Numbered from the stretch's first letter, positions 46,100-58,380 are shown. The stretch is DNA of 64,000 nt from Oncomelania hupensis (GCA_036898135.1 CM072512.1:40946118-41010117); one strand, 5' to 3'. Made by a program: numbers and translations. The notes: generated from the sequence alone by a model not told the origin.

Positions 46100-46556
46100 A
46101 TTAAATAGATCTAATTTATTAAGCCACATTTAAGGCAACTCGCGCCTTTGTAACATTTATAACTTGAGTAGTTAGCAAGTGGTTACACATACATATGTGT
46201 ACACTTGTATAGTCATACTAGTCATGAATTGCAGGAGGGTGCTTATGCGTGCGAATCTATTTTGGTCATCTGTATGTTTGCTGTGTCTGATGATGTACGT
46301 TAAAATCATGCACCTGTTTTGTTATCTATAATTCGGTTGTGTCTGTTGATGTCTGTATTTCTATGTACTACATGAGTGTTCTAGTCAGGCGTGGGTCTGC
46401 TGTCTAGTCTATACTGATGGTTACATAGGTCGCACTAGATCTATGCTTTATTTGTTTTGTATGTATCTTGTGCATGATCTAAAGCGTTCTTTGTGCCATG
46501 TATACTATAACTGTATGTGTGTCACTTGGCGAATAAATCGTGAATTGAATTGAATA
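46100..46556 (+). mobile_element. Probable LINE 3' UTR and tail
   Basis: A T/G-rich, low-coding stretch ends in GGCGAATAAATCGTGAATTG followed by AATTGAAT. An AATAAA followed by a short (ATTGA)n tail is the usual 3' end of several jockey/CR1-type LINEs. There is no coding frame, and the 5' boundary is a guess. Confidence 0.45.
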
Positions 46557-49270
46557 TAGGTCATACATATCGGCATATACAAATATACAATTTCTGCCTT
46601 CAACCTAAAAACAAAACAAAATAAAACAAAACACACAGTTTCAGTATCCTACACAAAATATTCTCTTCGGAGTATTTAACGCAACAGCATTAATATGCTA
46701 TTTCTAACAATAATAAGCACATATTAACCCCAAGTCTTACTAGTAATATGCATAGCTCCTAATTACAGAACTCAAAACTGTCTAGTCTACTACAGTAAGA
46801 GCAGTCACATTTGAAATGACTCAGATTGCTCATACTTAACTTGCAACCACAAAGTAACAATGTTTCTTCAAGAGTTCACTATTAAAGAAACAACCTTGTC
46901 GCGAGAAATCGAACTAGCAAAGTAATCCAGACTGTTGAAAATCCAATCCGACTATATACAAGTCTCAAATGGACTAACCCTTTAACCAGCACTTTCATCT
47001 GCTTTTGGAATGCATATCAATCAAAACTGTTCTCAGGAGATAAGAAAATCCACGGATTGAGACGCGGTAAGGGGTATCCCAGATACCCGTTAAGTTCACT
47101 CGTAGGTCTCCCTACGTGTTTTCACTACTAACACGCACCTGCCAAAATTACTGTGACCGAGGAAATAAAGACAACTTTCCTTAGGCCAGACAGGATATTT
47201 ATGATAACTCAAATTTGGGGAAAGCGCACACATCCTTATATCTAAAGTAATTAAAGTAATCGTCAAAGCCCTCACTAATCAGCTCAGAATGTTGCTCACA
47301 CAAAATGAATGCGCATTGCATGCATCTACCTTCAATTGATTTAGAAGTCTCTATGATTCCCATTACCAAATTGTATCGTACTTCACAAATATAATGAAGA
47401 AAACTGAACAAATTTGCCTAGGCTATAGTACCGGCGATAAGCTGCTTTGAACTCCGAAACTAAAAAGCAGGATTAAGTACAACTACAAGTATTTGCAGAA
47501 AGCAAAAATACAAACGGAGTGCCACTATAGACCGCTAGGATATGATTTCCTTTCCTTACACATGAAGTATTGCCCTGCTCAGGTTTCACTGGAGTTCACG
47601 AATGGAGGGAAGGATGAATTAGAGTGTGGTTAGGGTGAAATTTATTTCCTTGGTTTTTTCATTTACAATTTAGAGATTGGGCTGTTTATGACTATGTACA
47701 TAAATTCCAATCTTACTATTTGTGAGCAACAAATGAGATAGAATAGCACGGACGACAGAGCAGTGACTTATGTCTGATGTTGAGGCTTCAGTGTAGTGTG
47801 TTTCGAACAGTAAACATGCGGAAAACTGACGGCCCAAATTGCTTCATAAACTTCTAATGCATTGGGATAGCGATGCACAGCAGCTGTCATGGTTCTAACG
47901 AGAAAACAATGCTTCCTCCACCCCAAAAACAAAAATCCATTCCTATTGGAAGACGAGATAAAGAAAGCAAATGAGAAAAAAATGCATCAGACTAAAATGT
48001 TCTTAGTCTGACAAACTTAAAATGCTTATTCGGGAGTCAGTGTCTCCCGTTTTGCTTCATAACTCTTTTTGTCTTCTTGTTCCGTTTGGGCACCCTGCGT
48101 TGAAGCATGTTGGGTATAACAATGTGTGTCTAACCCTCTATGTAAAACAATTTCAATGTGTATGTTTGTGTGTATGCGTTCGAAAGCAAATGCATGTAGA
48201 CGTAAAACGCGAAAATATATACAGTACGGTACAACAAAACTAGACCCTCTGATTTCCACCCCACATTAAGTTTTGGATTATGTACACAAGCACAATGTGG
48301 GCATAAGCACACAAGATCGATGTATGTAGGTGCAATAAAGTTCGGTGAGTGGATACGTAAAAGCAATAATAGCACGTAGATATATATGCGTACAAAGTAG
48401 TGCACTATAGCAGTGTCGTGCAGGAGACGAGAACCACAATGGATTTGATGTTTGGCGACAACCTGCACTTGAGACACAGACCCTCAAACCTTGCTACGTG
48501 AAGACGACAGAGTACAGGAATAACAGTGCAAATAATGTAGATATGGCTAAAAATTCCATTCTTCTGGAGAAACCCCGGAGATTTTCTATCACCCATCTTT
48601 GATGCCGTGCGTGATTCAACAGGCCAAGACTAATTCTAAGTACGGTAGATTACACAGAAAGCGATGACGTTACAGGTGATTGAAGATTCCAATCGCTGGC
48701 TAGTCTGCACGATTTTCTGGACTATTACAAAAATTCAATTGCTGATCAGCTCACAAGACAGTAATTCGATGTTCAAATCCCTAAATGATCAAATAGAATA
48801 ATGCACAGGACAAGAATAATTAAACAATAATAGTTTATTGAACATAAGACTGGAGCTTACAACACACCAATAATGGCAATGTCTGAACTGGAACCCAGTG
48901 CTATACAGTTTTTAACACACTGTGTTTGAAATAATGAATAATATTGGAAAAAGTTCAGCCCAAGAAAGTAGGTTTTGTATTGACAAGACGACCCTGCCCA
49001 CCATCGCTGACATCCAACCTTGTTATTATATAACACAAGCAACGAGCAACAAGCAACAATACTTAAAAAAATTTAACACCGCCATTTCACAAAAAGATAC
49101 ACATACATACTTTTTTTCAAGGCATGTGCTTATTATTTCTGGGTCGGTTTCTTCAACAAGGCTGTAATTATGCTAGGGTTACGACCTCTTAATGTGTCCC
49201 ATTATTGGTCCTTTACACTGATGCTCAAATGAATGAACATTGAGGTTTAACATCTAAACCCTCTATTGGC
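46557..49270. other. Unique AT-rich sequence
   Basis: Overlapping frames near 48022-48600 on both strands have no recognisable domain. No gene called. Confidence 0.4.
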
Positions 49271-49470
49271 GATATGGCAGACGGGGATATCCATTTTAGG
49301 GAACAAAGGGTAGGACCTAAATCAACACTGAACCACCAAAACAATAATACTGCTAAAATGGACAGTGAAAAATGGCCACTTTTTTTTTTATTTCGCCCAC
49401 CACGGGATTCGAATCTGGGTCATCGGTGTGCCGGGCTCGATCTACCACCTGAGCTACGGCAATAGGCTGC
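49271..49470 (-). mobile_element. tRNA-derived SINE-like element (single copy)
   Basis: On the minus strand from 49470, GCCGTAGCTCAGGTGGTAGA holds a full A-box match (TAGCTCAGGTG). Downstream is ATTCGAATCCC, a B box with one deviation (49402-49412). The acceptor arms do not pair, so it is not a functional tRNA. The body probably continues leftwards to the A-rich region near 49330, but there is no second copy or TSD to set its end. Confidence 0.5.
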
Positions 49471-49855
49471 AAATCAAACCCTTGTATTAGGAACACACAA
49501 GCATGGATTGCAGCGCCCGAAATCTCTGATAATACAGTACGTTGTTAGGCGCTTCCTTACACGTAAGGGACCATCGAAAATGCGCTGTTCGACTAGAGCA
49601 ACAGCGGAGGTCCAAATTATATTGCATTCTTATGCTAATGCATTGAAAGTAAAGTTCAGCAAATGGGGGTAAAAAAAAAGAAGTAGAAGAATGGTTGCAT
49701 GTTTCAGTCAAGTTCAATCCATAATTTACATGCCTGTGTTTCGGAAAACCTTTTGTTTGTTTGTTTTCTTGTACAATGGATTCTCTTTGATTACGGATTT
49801 TTCTCCTATCTTTCTACGTTTCTTCTTCGGAGCCCTAGGGTACCTCACACAGGGT
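49471..49855. other. Unique spacer
   Basis: Nothing recognised. Confidence 0.4.
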
Positions 49856-50370
49856 TCTATCCTATCCTATCCCGCAACTCGAGGGTCGTTGGGGCACCAC
49901 GTATGATCGTTTAACCAGCGTACTCCATATTTATCTGTCCTCAGTAACCCTCATGGCTTCGCTCAGTCCATTCTCGAATTTTGTCCTCCCACCACTTTTT
50001 CTGTCTTCCTCTTCTTCTGCTTCCTTGCACCGTGCCTTTCAGGATAGTCTTTGCAAGGCCTGATGATCTGGTGACGTGGCCATACCATCGGAATTTCCGT
50101 TTAATCCCCACTGTGAGCATGTCATCAAGTTGTCCAATGGCTTGTGTGATTGTCTGTCGGACTTCGTCAGTGTTGATGTGCTGAATATAGGAAATGTCCA
50201 GAAGTCTTCTGTAGCACCTCATCTCCATGATTTTGTATTCTTCGTTGTAGATTTGCTGTGATGGTCCATGTTTCGCAAGCGTATAGGAAGTTGGAGATGA
50301 CAAGGGAGCGCAGCAGCTTTACCTGGGAATGTAGACTGGTGGTCCTGTCTTTCCAAATGGGCTTCAACCT
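49856..50370 (-). mobile_element. RTE/BovB-like LINE, 5'-truncated copy 8
   Basis: The tail begins at 49856 on the plus strand. The minus frame 49941-50303 retains CYRRLLDISYIQHI, RWYGHVTRSSGLAKTIL and RRRGRQKKWWEDKIREWT, followed by a small deletion and a premature stop. Homology ends at GGGCTTCAACCT (50370). A diverged CACAC(A/T)GG(G/A)TT pair on the two sides may be the TSD. Confidence 0.9.
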
Positions 50371-52597
50371 CAGCCCACACTGGATTGCACCGCCTCAATT
50401 AAACGAAGACACTTCGGGCGTAAAACGAGCAAGAGCCGTTTCAATAATCGCTATGTTATCTGAAGTCTATCTTCTCTTATCTACATGCGATCTAACACTG
50501 CCTGTCAATCCGTTTTCCTAGGTTACTATTCAGCGTTGAACAAGTCTAAGCCCGCCTATGACGTGACGAATTTGTTTCCCACTTTCAACGTAGGCCCTCC
50601 GCATAAGAAACAAAATATAGAATCAAAACGCACAATTTTTTTTGGAGAGGCGCGTAATGTTTTTCAAGAAGAGTGTTTATGTAATACACTGTTATCAAAG
50701 GAGGTTGTTGGCAAGCATTTTCAATTTTATATATTATATATTAAATAATATCGATCAGATTCTATTAGAAGGATTGACGATAAAGTCAAAGAGCTATTAG
50801 AACAAACAAACAAAAGCGAGAAACTAACAACAAAACAAACAAACAAAAAATGCAAGCAAACAAACACGCAAGCAACAAACAAACATGTAAAAAGAACAGC
50901 ATAACCTACTAGTTAGGATAGCTGAACAAAAGGGCGAAAGGCACGAACCAAATAAACAAACAAAAAATTCAACTATTTTGATCTGACAAATTGTATTCCC
51001 AGTGTGTGTGGGTCGAGCCATAAACATTAGCCAGAAAAACGATTTAAACCGAAAGATAGACAAAGACATTAAACCATCCATTATCATTAGCATACATTAC
51101 AATACAAATTCAGTCTTCTTACCTTGCCATTTAGACTACTGGTTCTACGACTATTCAGCTAATCCCAATGAGAAGTCCAGATTCTCCGCATCACAAAATA
51201 TCCATTCTCTTAAACTATAACTCCGTAATGATCATATTTTACACGTTCTACGGGGGTCACAAAATCACGGAATTTCAACAAAACATTGCACAATAATGCG
51301 TATTTCTGTCCAAAAATTGACAAAATAGATGTATACAATATACGATATGTTTTTGTGTGTGTTGTTTCCGCTTTGACAACTGACGATACCAGACACCGAC
51401 ATAGGCCTAACGCTGTCGTCAGCACCAAAATTACTATTATTAATGTTAATATGAATAGTAAACACAACTACTGTTATACGTGTCTTAAACGCAACAAGAC
51501 AATCCACGTTTAAAATCAATCCACCCTGTAGTATCTTGCTTGCACATCTTTCCAGTATGAAGTTTTGAGGATCGTTGATAATCCTAGGTCCTCGGTTTTA
51601 ATTAGTAAAAATCGTCAGCACCCACATTTACATAGGCTTGTAAACAAGAAACACATTACCAGCCACGTCTGACAATCAATAGGGTGCACACCTAAGAAAT
51701 CCAGCGTCGAAGTTTCTTCCATGTGATACGCATTGAATTCAACATCGAACATCCATGCGATAAGATCTAGTCTAAGATCAATGATACAAAGTTTGGTTCC
51801 AAACTTCTGTGTTCCGCAAGACACACCTTGTTTGTAAACCACACCTGTATTGTCAAGTAAAGCACAGGTAGAGAAAATAGTGTGTTGAAGACACATTTAA
51901 GATATAGGTATGCCACGACCGCCCCGTCAGCATGTCACCTGTGCACTACCGTTAACCCTCCAAGAATTCAGTGAATGGGGTTCGATTATCGGCTCAGGTA
52001 CCCTGACTGTGGTACGCTAGACATTAAAATGTTAAGGACGAGTCGCTTGTAGATTGTTCCTAATGGTGTAACACAGCAATGGAATGAAGTCCAATATATT
52101 GAGCTGAATACCATAAAACGAATAACGGTAAACGCAGTAAAAAAAAAAAAAACCACAACAGCACCAAAGAACAAAATTACCTATAACAATACAGCTATCC
52201 GATATCCTAAAGCTCACTACCATATTTATAGGAGCAAAGCAGTCAACGGGGCAGCAATCAGTGCGGGTAAATAAAAAGGCATACGAAGTACAAATCATGC
52301 AACAATAGAACCCCATTTCCTGCACACACAAAACGTGTCTTCACTCAACCGTGTCCCACTAATTCTGCCACAAACGTTTCTTGAGTGGGCTGCCTTAAGA
52401 AGGAAATATATCACTAAAATCCGAGGATAAACACAATATTCATTAGATAATTACGATCAAGAGACAGTTAAGTACACGAAAAAAACAGAAGAGACAACAT
52501 GGTTTCTAATACAAATGTTAATATAGTTCTTACTTTATTTGTTATATCATAGACCATAAAATACAATAAGAGGTGAAAATCAAAGTCAGAAAGCAAG
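50371..52597. other. Unique sequence, no gene recognised
   Basis: An (AAAC)-rich patch at 50800-50970 explains the Cys/Leu/Phe-rich antisense frame there. No domain was seen in the short frames at 51210-52331. Confidence 0.4.
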
Positions 52598-53036
52598 CTA
52601 ACGGTGGTCTAATGGTAGTGCTTTGGCTTGCGGATCTGAAGGTCCCGGGTTCGAGCCCTGTCCGGGCCATTGTGTTGTGTCCCTGGGAAAGACACTTTAC
52701 TCCCGTTTCCTACTCCTTCGGATGAGAGTATAAACCGAGGTCTAGTCTGTGTGTCGCATACATTCCATCATAACGGACTTCAAAGATCCTGACGCTCATG
52801 TCCTAGACGGATGAGTGCCGGTAACAAGAACACACCCAGCATGCACTTGGTCCTTCTCCCCCCTTCCTGGTTGGCCAGGATAGTGCTCAGTTGTCCGGGC
52901 GTCAGACCATGCGCCCAAAGGCTGCGGGTGGGCCTCTCGGGCGGTTTGAGTTAGATCCTGTATCGGCCAGCGCCTAGAGTAAGTACGGCGAGACAAGTGC
53001 GCTATAAAAAAACTCAATAATAAAAAGAAAAAAATA
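52598..53036 (+). mobile_element. tRNA-derived SINE, family A, full-length copy
   Basis: The head carries a perfect A box, TGGTCTAATGG (52605-52615), and a perfect B box, GGTTCGAGCCC (52648-52658). It is followed by GTGTCCCTGGGAAAGACACT (about 52677-52696), a motif I recall as the conserved central domain of several invertebrate SINE families. The long body includes TAAACCGAGGTCTAGTCTGT and GTCCGGGCGTCAGACCATGC. The element ends in GTGCGCTATAAAA and an A-rich tail. Partial copies lie at 28395-28790 and 35018-35210. No certain TSD was seen. Confidence 0.85.
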
Positions 53037-53964
53037 AATAACAGATTGGAAATAGTATTTTTTAAAAGAGTAACGTTAAGTCTTTGAATTGTTGACATCG
53101 TCACAAATAGTGAAAACTGGACAGATCTATCTAAATCAATAGCAATCTTCAAACAACTGCTTTTGTTCTGTACTGTTCTGTTTGTTCGACTGCATATTTC
53201 CTCTCATTACAACCGAGCTGATTTATACACACGGAAGCAGACAGCCCTGTAAAAACAAGAATAATAGATGTCTATGTCTCTCATCTTCACAAGACACTCA
53301 CCCACCATCATTATACTGTGGAGATATAAAGGGATTGCCACAGGAGACAGAAGAAGAAGAAGAAGATACCTTCTGTGAACGTCCGTATATTATTACTCTG
53401 CCACTGGTATTTATTACTCTGCCATTGATTTATGTTAAACCGTTAACCTCGATTTCACTGTGCTTTTGTATTAATTAATTGTATTCAGTACGGATACACG
53501 GAAAATATAACCTCGAGTTAATCTACTATACTATCAACGACGTCTGTATATTACGAAGCACACGCCTACCTGTATTTATCAGATCTTAGCATTTTTTTAA
53601 ACTGATAATCACACGCACACACTCGTAATGCAATGTGTCGCTTTTCGACTGGCTTCCTGTTTCTACTGTGCGAAGAATGGGTAAGCCTGCAATTCAGACG
53701 TCTCGACCTCAGACCCTGGAAGTTTTGACACCAGAGTCAAAAAACGAAACCCAATAGGTTGAAACGTGGCACAACAATAGAAAAAAAACTTTAATCCTAA
53801 ACACACGGCTTCAGAAATTGCACCATATGTTATATTAGAGTAAGCCTACAAAGTTCATGATTGAAACAAAGTTTTGCGCGAGACTGAGAGACTGAGAAGG
53901 CAGCCATGCATATTCGTAGTCTCGGTCTGTTTATTGCTAGAAATGTTTGTTACTATACAGGCTG

Positions 53965-53967
<3 letters not shown>
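53037..53967. other. Unique AT-rich spacer
   Basis: Nothing recognised. A short GAA run lies at 53351-53366. Confidence 0.4.

Positions 53968-54040
<73 letters not shown>
53968..54040. repeat. (AAT)n microsatellite
   Basis: About 24 AAT units. The poly-Asn frame is an artefact. Confidence 0.96.
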
Positions 54041-54041
<1 letters not shown>

Positions 54042-54726
54042 GGTTTGTTTATGGTCTGTATTTGTTACTTCGGGGAAAGTAGATCTCAAGTATGCTTTCG
54101 AGCTTCCCATTCTGTTGGTACAAAAAGACATGGAGGGAAAACAAGAAACATTCAATGCGCAATCTTGGTTGGTTTTCAGTATGTTTTACCTAGCATCGTG
54201 CCCCACACTGATAACATTCGAATGTGTCGCTTTCTCAGCGAAATCACAGCAGCCATAGCGCAGCAGCCCCCAGAATAAAAAGGAGATAGGATCGAGCCCA
54301 CCAATCAAGTCCCCTAAAGCCCACCAATCGCTTCTAATTCAAAGCTCTCCTCCTATAGTAAGCATCCACCGAACATGATTATGTTGAACTGCCAACGGCA
54401 GTCAAGCTGGATAAACTTAATTGTAGCACTCTTACAATTTATCCCTGTAGTAGGTCCCTGTAGCTCTCTTCAAAAAGATCGAATTAATTCCAAGATCGAA
54501 TATATGCAATCGATGTTTCGGTCTAAGCTGCAGGAAATTATCTCTGATGTTCACAAGAATTGTGACGGTGGCAGTAATGCCAGTTAAGCTATTTGACATC
54601 AAGTGTCAAGGCCCTAGACGTACACTAGCCACCCTATATAGCAAAACCATTGCAATTCAATTAGCGCATATTGGCCTTTGTGTACTTACTGGGCACGCGA
54701 GCAGCTTCGAGTCGTTTATCCTCCAG
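54041..54726. other. Unique spacer
   Basis: Short frames here show no domain. Confidence 0.4.
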
Positions 54727-55700
54727 GGTCCGTATTCAGAAAGACCCGCTTGCAAACCCTTCGATGGGTTGTTTATCTCAAGGTATAGACCTTGCGGTAA
54801 TTTTCTCTTACCTTACGGTTGGAGAAAACTGCCGGTAACCTTAGCTCGGTATTCAAAAGGCCTACCTGACGCATGGTCCCTACCTCGAGCTAAATTTGAA
54901 TCCCCCTCTATTACGCATGCGCTCTTCGATGACAACAACACAATATCTTACATGGTAGAAGACGGATAACACAAACGAAAAAGCTAGTTTTTCTATCGAA
55001 ATGTTTTAGTTTAATGAGAACTGAAAGAGGATACCAAAAACATTTTCTTTTGAATTTCACCTTGGGCAATAGTCTGGCATCAAAAAGAAAGTATTTTAGT
55101 GCAATAGTATTGCCAAAAGCATAAATAGAACTGGAAATCTAGTGCTAAGCACACAGTTGCAGTGAAGGTAGACGTGACGATGCCGGTTCACATGTTGCAA
55201 GTCCTTTCCTGCTTCATCCACAATTCGCATGATGTCGATTCATCGAAATTTGAATTTCCTGTAATGTTCTACATCCTCAAGTATATCTAGAGGATTTAAT
55301 CTGTCCCGAAAGACACTGTTCCTTCGTCTCCGATGCAAAATCTTTGCGAAAACAATTGCATTCGCCATTTTTACCTCAGCTTCGGTATGAGCCATTCTCT
55401 CCTCTTTTGTTTCTGTCTAATACGTAAGTGTGTACACGGCTGTAAATATTTATACTGTTTTCCTTTCCTGGGTCTATCCGGGCATATAAATAGCTGTGAA
55501 TAAGTTTTTGCTATTCTATTTTTGTCTTTTTTTGTCATTTTTGTACATAGTTGTAAATAGTTCTTTCTTTTACTGTTCCATTTTTTGGTGTATCGTAACA
55601 AAAGCGATGTTTGATCGAGTGCATGCATTTTTATGTAATGACTATGTAAAGCGCGGTGAGTCTGGTCGTAGGCTGGAGTATCCGCTATATAAAACCCCGA

Positions 55701-55766
<66 letters not shown>

Positions 55767-55964
55767 GAGTTACCGGATGGGGGATGGGAGGGGGGGGGGG
55801 GTAGCGTTGGTAAAATTATCGGCCGTTTGACCGAGTGGCAGGGCAGTTTCAATTTCTCTGAATACCAGACAAGTCCAAACCAGTGGAAAGTAAAGATTTT
55901 AACCCATGAGGATGGAAAATTACCAGCGAGTATTGCCGTATCTGAATACGGACCCAGCAAAGCT
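54727..55964. repeat. Inverted 15-bp pair, possible transposon ends
   Basis: GGGTCCGTATTCAGA at 54727-54741 and its exact complement near 55950-55964 face each other over 1.24 kb. Related words CGGTATTCAAAA (54847) and CTGAATACC (complement of GGTATTCAG, 55858) lie inside. No TSD was seen, so these may be two separate small elements of one family. Confidence 0.45.
55380..55766 (+). mobile_element. 3' end of an L2/CR1-like LINE or SINE
   Basis: A T-rich stretch ends with TGTAAAGCGCGGTGAGTCTG, then CCGCTATATAAAACCCCGAT and an (ATT)n array (55701-55766). The order TGTAAAGCGC, GCTATATAAA, (ATT)n is the common 3' end of L2-type LINEs and their partner SINEs across animals. This is recalled family knowledge. 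No coding part remains. Confidence 0.55.
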
Positions 55965-56644
55965 GATAGGCTATGTCAGTAAACATTTCCAACAACGAAA
56001 AGTGACCGGTCCCCTCTGTATAACGATGGTAGAAAATGTTGCTTCCTGTTTCAGTGAATCAGTATTGGAAACACTATCACCATAAACGTCTTACACATTT
56101 GGCAGTTTCTGTATATTATTATTTCAACGTTAAATACAAAAACTGAGTAAGTGTTCTTATGATATAGAGTAAACAGTGCTTTAGGACTGAAACAAAGCCG
56201 TCAAAAAAGATGCACAGCTGCTTACAAACCTGCGTGCGCACAGCCAAAATAAATAAATAAATCAAATAAAATAAAATTTAAATAAAAACGTTTTAGACCA
56301 CTCGGTCTGCCTGGGTGTTTATATTAGCCTCTCATTTGTATTTGGACAGACACCTCTGTGTTCTACAATATGCAGATTTTTACGACAAAGAAAGGCCGAG
56401 ACACCGTCTGATTCTGTAGAGGTGAATACCCAAAGGTCACTCATATATGAGAAACACATCTTGTGAGAAATAACCCCAGATCTTCGTGACTTACCCTGGA
56501 GTGTAAGCTATAGGTTATCCTGTCTATCTTTTGAAAAGACCTCTGGTTGCATGAACTGATGAAGCTCCACAGTTTCTTGAAAAACGTGCCCTGAGAATAA
56601 TGCGACCGAGCAGACACATAAAATCTTAAGCGATTCCTTCTTGA
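55965..56644. other. Unique spacer
   Basis: Nothing recognised between the repeat region and the long RTE copy. Confidence 0.4.
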
Positions 56645-58380
56645 CTAACAATGGGCGCATCTAAGTCTATATATTTGAACCGAGCAGACATCAAGTCTGG
56701 CATTTGCCTTACAGAAGAACAAGAAGTCTTGGACAGATGGACAGAGTACTGCTCTGACCTTTACAACCATACACCAAATGGAGACCCATCAGTTCTAGCA
56801 TGTCCCGAGAGCAGAGAAGAAGAAGAAATCCTCCCAATTCTCCGGGAAGAAGTTGAGGCAGCAGTGCAATCGCTGAAGAAAGGGAAGTCAGCGGGAGTGG
56901 ACAACATACCAGCGGAACTGCTACAGGCAGGAGGAGAAGCGATGACTGATGCTCTCACCATTATCTGTAACAAGATCTGGCAGAGTGGGGAATGGCCTAC
57001 ACCATGGACCCAGTCGCTTGTCATCACTCTTCCCAAAAAAGGTAACCTTCAGGAGTGTGAAAATTACCGCACCATCAGCCTCATCAGCCATCCCAGCAAG
57101 GTCCTCCTGAAAATAATACTCAACAGGTTGAAACCACAAGCTGAACAAATCATAGCTAAAGAACAAGCAGGATTCATGGCAGGGCGAAGTACCACGGAAC
57201 AGATTTTCAACCTCAGAATAATCTGTGAGAAATACCTACAGCACCAACAACATCTATATCATGTGTTCATAGACTTCAAGAAGGCATTTGACCGAGTCTG
57301 GCATGCAGCTCTATGGGCAACCATGAAAGTGTACAACATCAGCCCTAAAATTATAGAAGTCATCAAAAGCCTGTATGACAAGGCTACCAGTGCAGTCCTC
57401 CATAACAGCATCATCGGGAACTGGTTCAGAACAACAATCGGTGTGCGTCAAGGATGCCTACTCTCCCCAACACTCTTCAACATCTTCCTAGAGCGCATCA
57501 TGTCAGATGCTCTTGCAGATCACGAAGGCACAGTCAGCATAGGGGGCAGAGCAATCTCCAATCTTCGTTTTGCGGATGATATTGATGGATTGGCTGGAGA
57601 GGAACAAGAACTTGAACAGCTGGTACAGAGGCTTGACACCACCTCCAGAGCTTATGGAATGGAAATAAGTGCAGAGAAGACCAAAATGATGACCAACAAC
57701 ACCAATGGCATCAACACGGACATCAAAGTACAAGGCCAATCCCTCAACACAGTGCACAGCTTCAAATATTTAGGAGCCATTGTGTCAGACAATGGGTCTC
57801 GACAGGAAGTCCTCTCCAGGATCGCACAAACAACTGCTGCCCTGACAAGGTTGAAGCCCATTTGGAAAGACAGAACCATCAGTCTACATTCCAAAGTAAG
57901 ACTGCTGCGCTCTCTGGTCATCTCCATCTTCCTATATGCTTGCGAAGCATGGACCATCACAGCAGATCTCCAACGAAGAATACAAAGCATGGAGATGAGG
58001 TGCTACAGAAGACTTCTGTGCATTTCCTATACCCAACACATCACCAACGTTGAAGTCCGACAGACCATCACACAAGCCATTGGACAACACGATGACCTGC
58101 TCACAGTGGTGAAGAAACGGAAACTCCGATGGTATGGCCACGTCACCAGATCATCAGGCCTTGCAAAGACCATTCTGCAAGGCACAGTGCAAGGAGGTAG
58201 AAGAAGGGGGAGACCGAAAAAGAGGTGGGAGGACAACATTCGAGAATGGACTGGTTTGACACTGAGCGAAGCCATGAGGGCTGCTGAGGACAGAGAAAGA
58301 TGGAGTATGCTGGTTAAGCGATCATCTGTGGTGCCCCTACGACCTTCGGGTTATGGGACAGGATAGGATAGGATAGGATA
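56645..58380 (+). mobile_element. RTE/BovB-like LINE, longest copy
   Basis: This is the longest and best-preserved family member, about 1.74 kb, ending in four GGATA pentamers at 58361-58380. The apurinic endonuclease domain expected upstream of RT in this clade is absent, and the in-frame TGA at 56642-56644 fits a 5'-truncation junction there. No TSD was found. Confidence 0.9.
56651..58366 (+). CDS. Reverse transcriptase of RTE/BovB-like LINE (endonuclease missing)
   Basis: This 571-residue frame is intact. Residues 74-92 hold SLKKGKSAGVDNIPAELL, the N-terminal RT motif. IDFKKAFD (207-214) is motif A with Asp208 and Asp214. RQGCLLSPTLFN (266-277) is motif B and FADD (307-310) the catalytic motif C. 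FKYLGAIVSDN (371-381) follows, then YACEAW (429-434), CYRRLL (451-456), KKRKLRWYGH (488-497) and the basic GRRRGRPKKRWEDN (516-529). The C-terminal order matches BovB/RTE proteins as I know them. The enzyme would copy its RNA at a nicked target by target-primed reverse transcription. The Met start is only the first ATG after an in-frame TGA; the true N-terminus with the endonuclease is lost, so autonomous movement is unlikely. The stop is the TAG in the first tail repeat (GGA TAG), so there is no 3' UTR. Confidence 0.85.
   Translation: MGASKSIYLNRADIKSGICLTEEQEVLDRWTEYCSDLYNHTPNGDPSVLACPESREEEEILPILREEVEAAVQSLKKGKSAGVDNIPAELLQAGGEAMTDALTIICNKIWQSGEWPTPWTQSLVITLPKKGNLQECENYRTISLISHPSKVLLKIILNRLKPQAEQIIAKEQAGFMAGRSTTEQIFNLRIICEKYLQHQQHLYHVFIDFKKAFDRVWHAALWATMKVYNISPKIIEVIKSLYDKATSAVLHNSIIGNWFRTTIGVRQGCLLSPTLFNIFLERIMSDALADHEGTVSIGGRAISNLRFADDIDGLAGEEQELEQLVQRLDTTSRAYGMEISAEKTKMMTNNTNGINTDIKVQGQSLNTVHSFKYLGAIVSDNGSRQEVLSRIAQTTAALTRLKPIWKDRTISLHSKVRLLRSLVISIFLYACEAWTITADLQRRIQSMEMRCYRRLLCISYTQHITNVEVRQTITQAIGQHDDLLTVVKKRKLRWYGHVTRSSGLAKTILQGTVQGGRRRGRPKKRWEDNIREWTGLTLSEAMRAAEDRERWSMLVKRSSVVPLRPSGYGTG

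Noticed and set aside
49400..49470. True tRNA gene
   Set aside because: The acceptor ends do not pair and the B box deviates, so a SINE head is more likely.
54285..54300. B-box-like GGGCTCGATCC on the minus strand
   Set aside because: No A box is found and the surroundings are not repeated.
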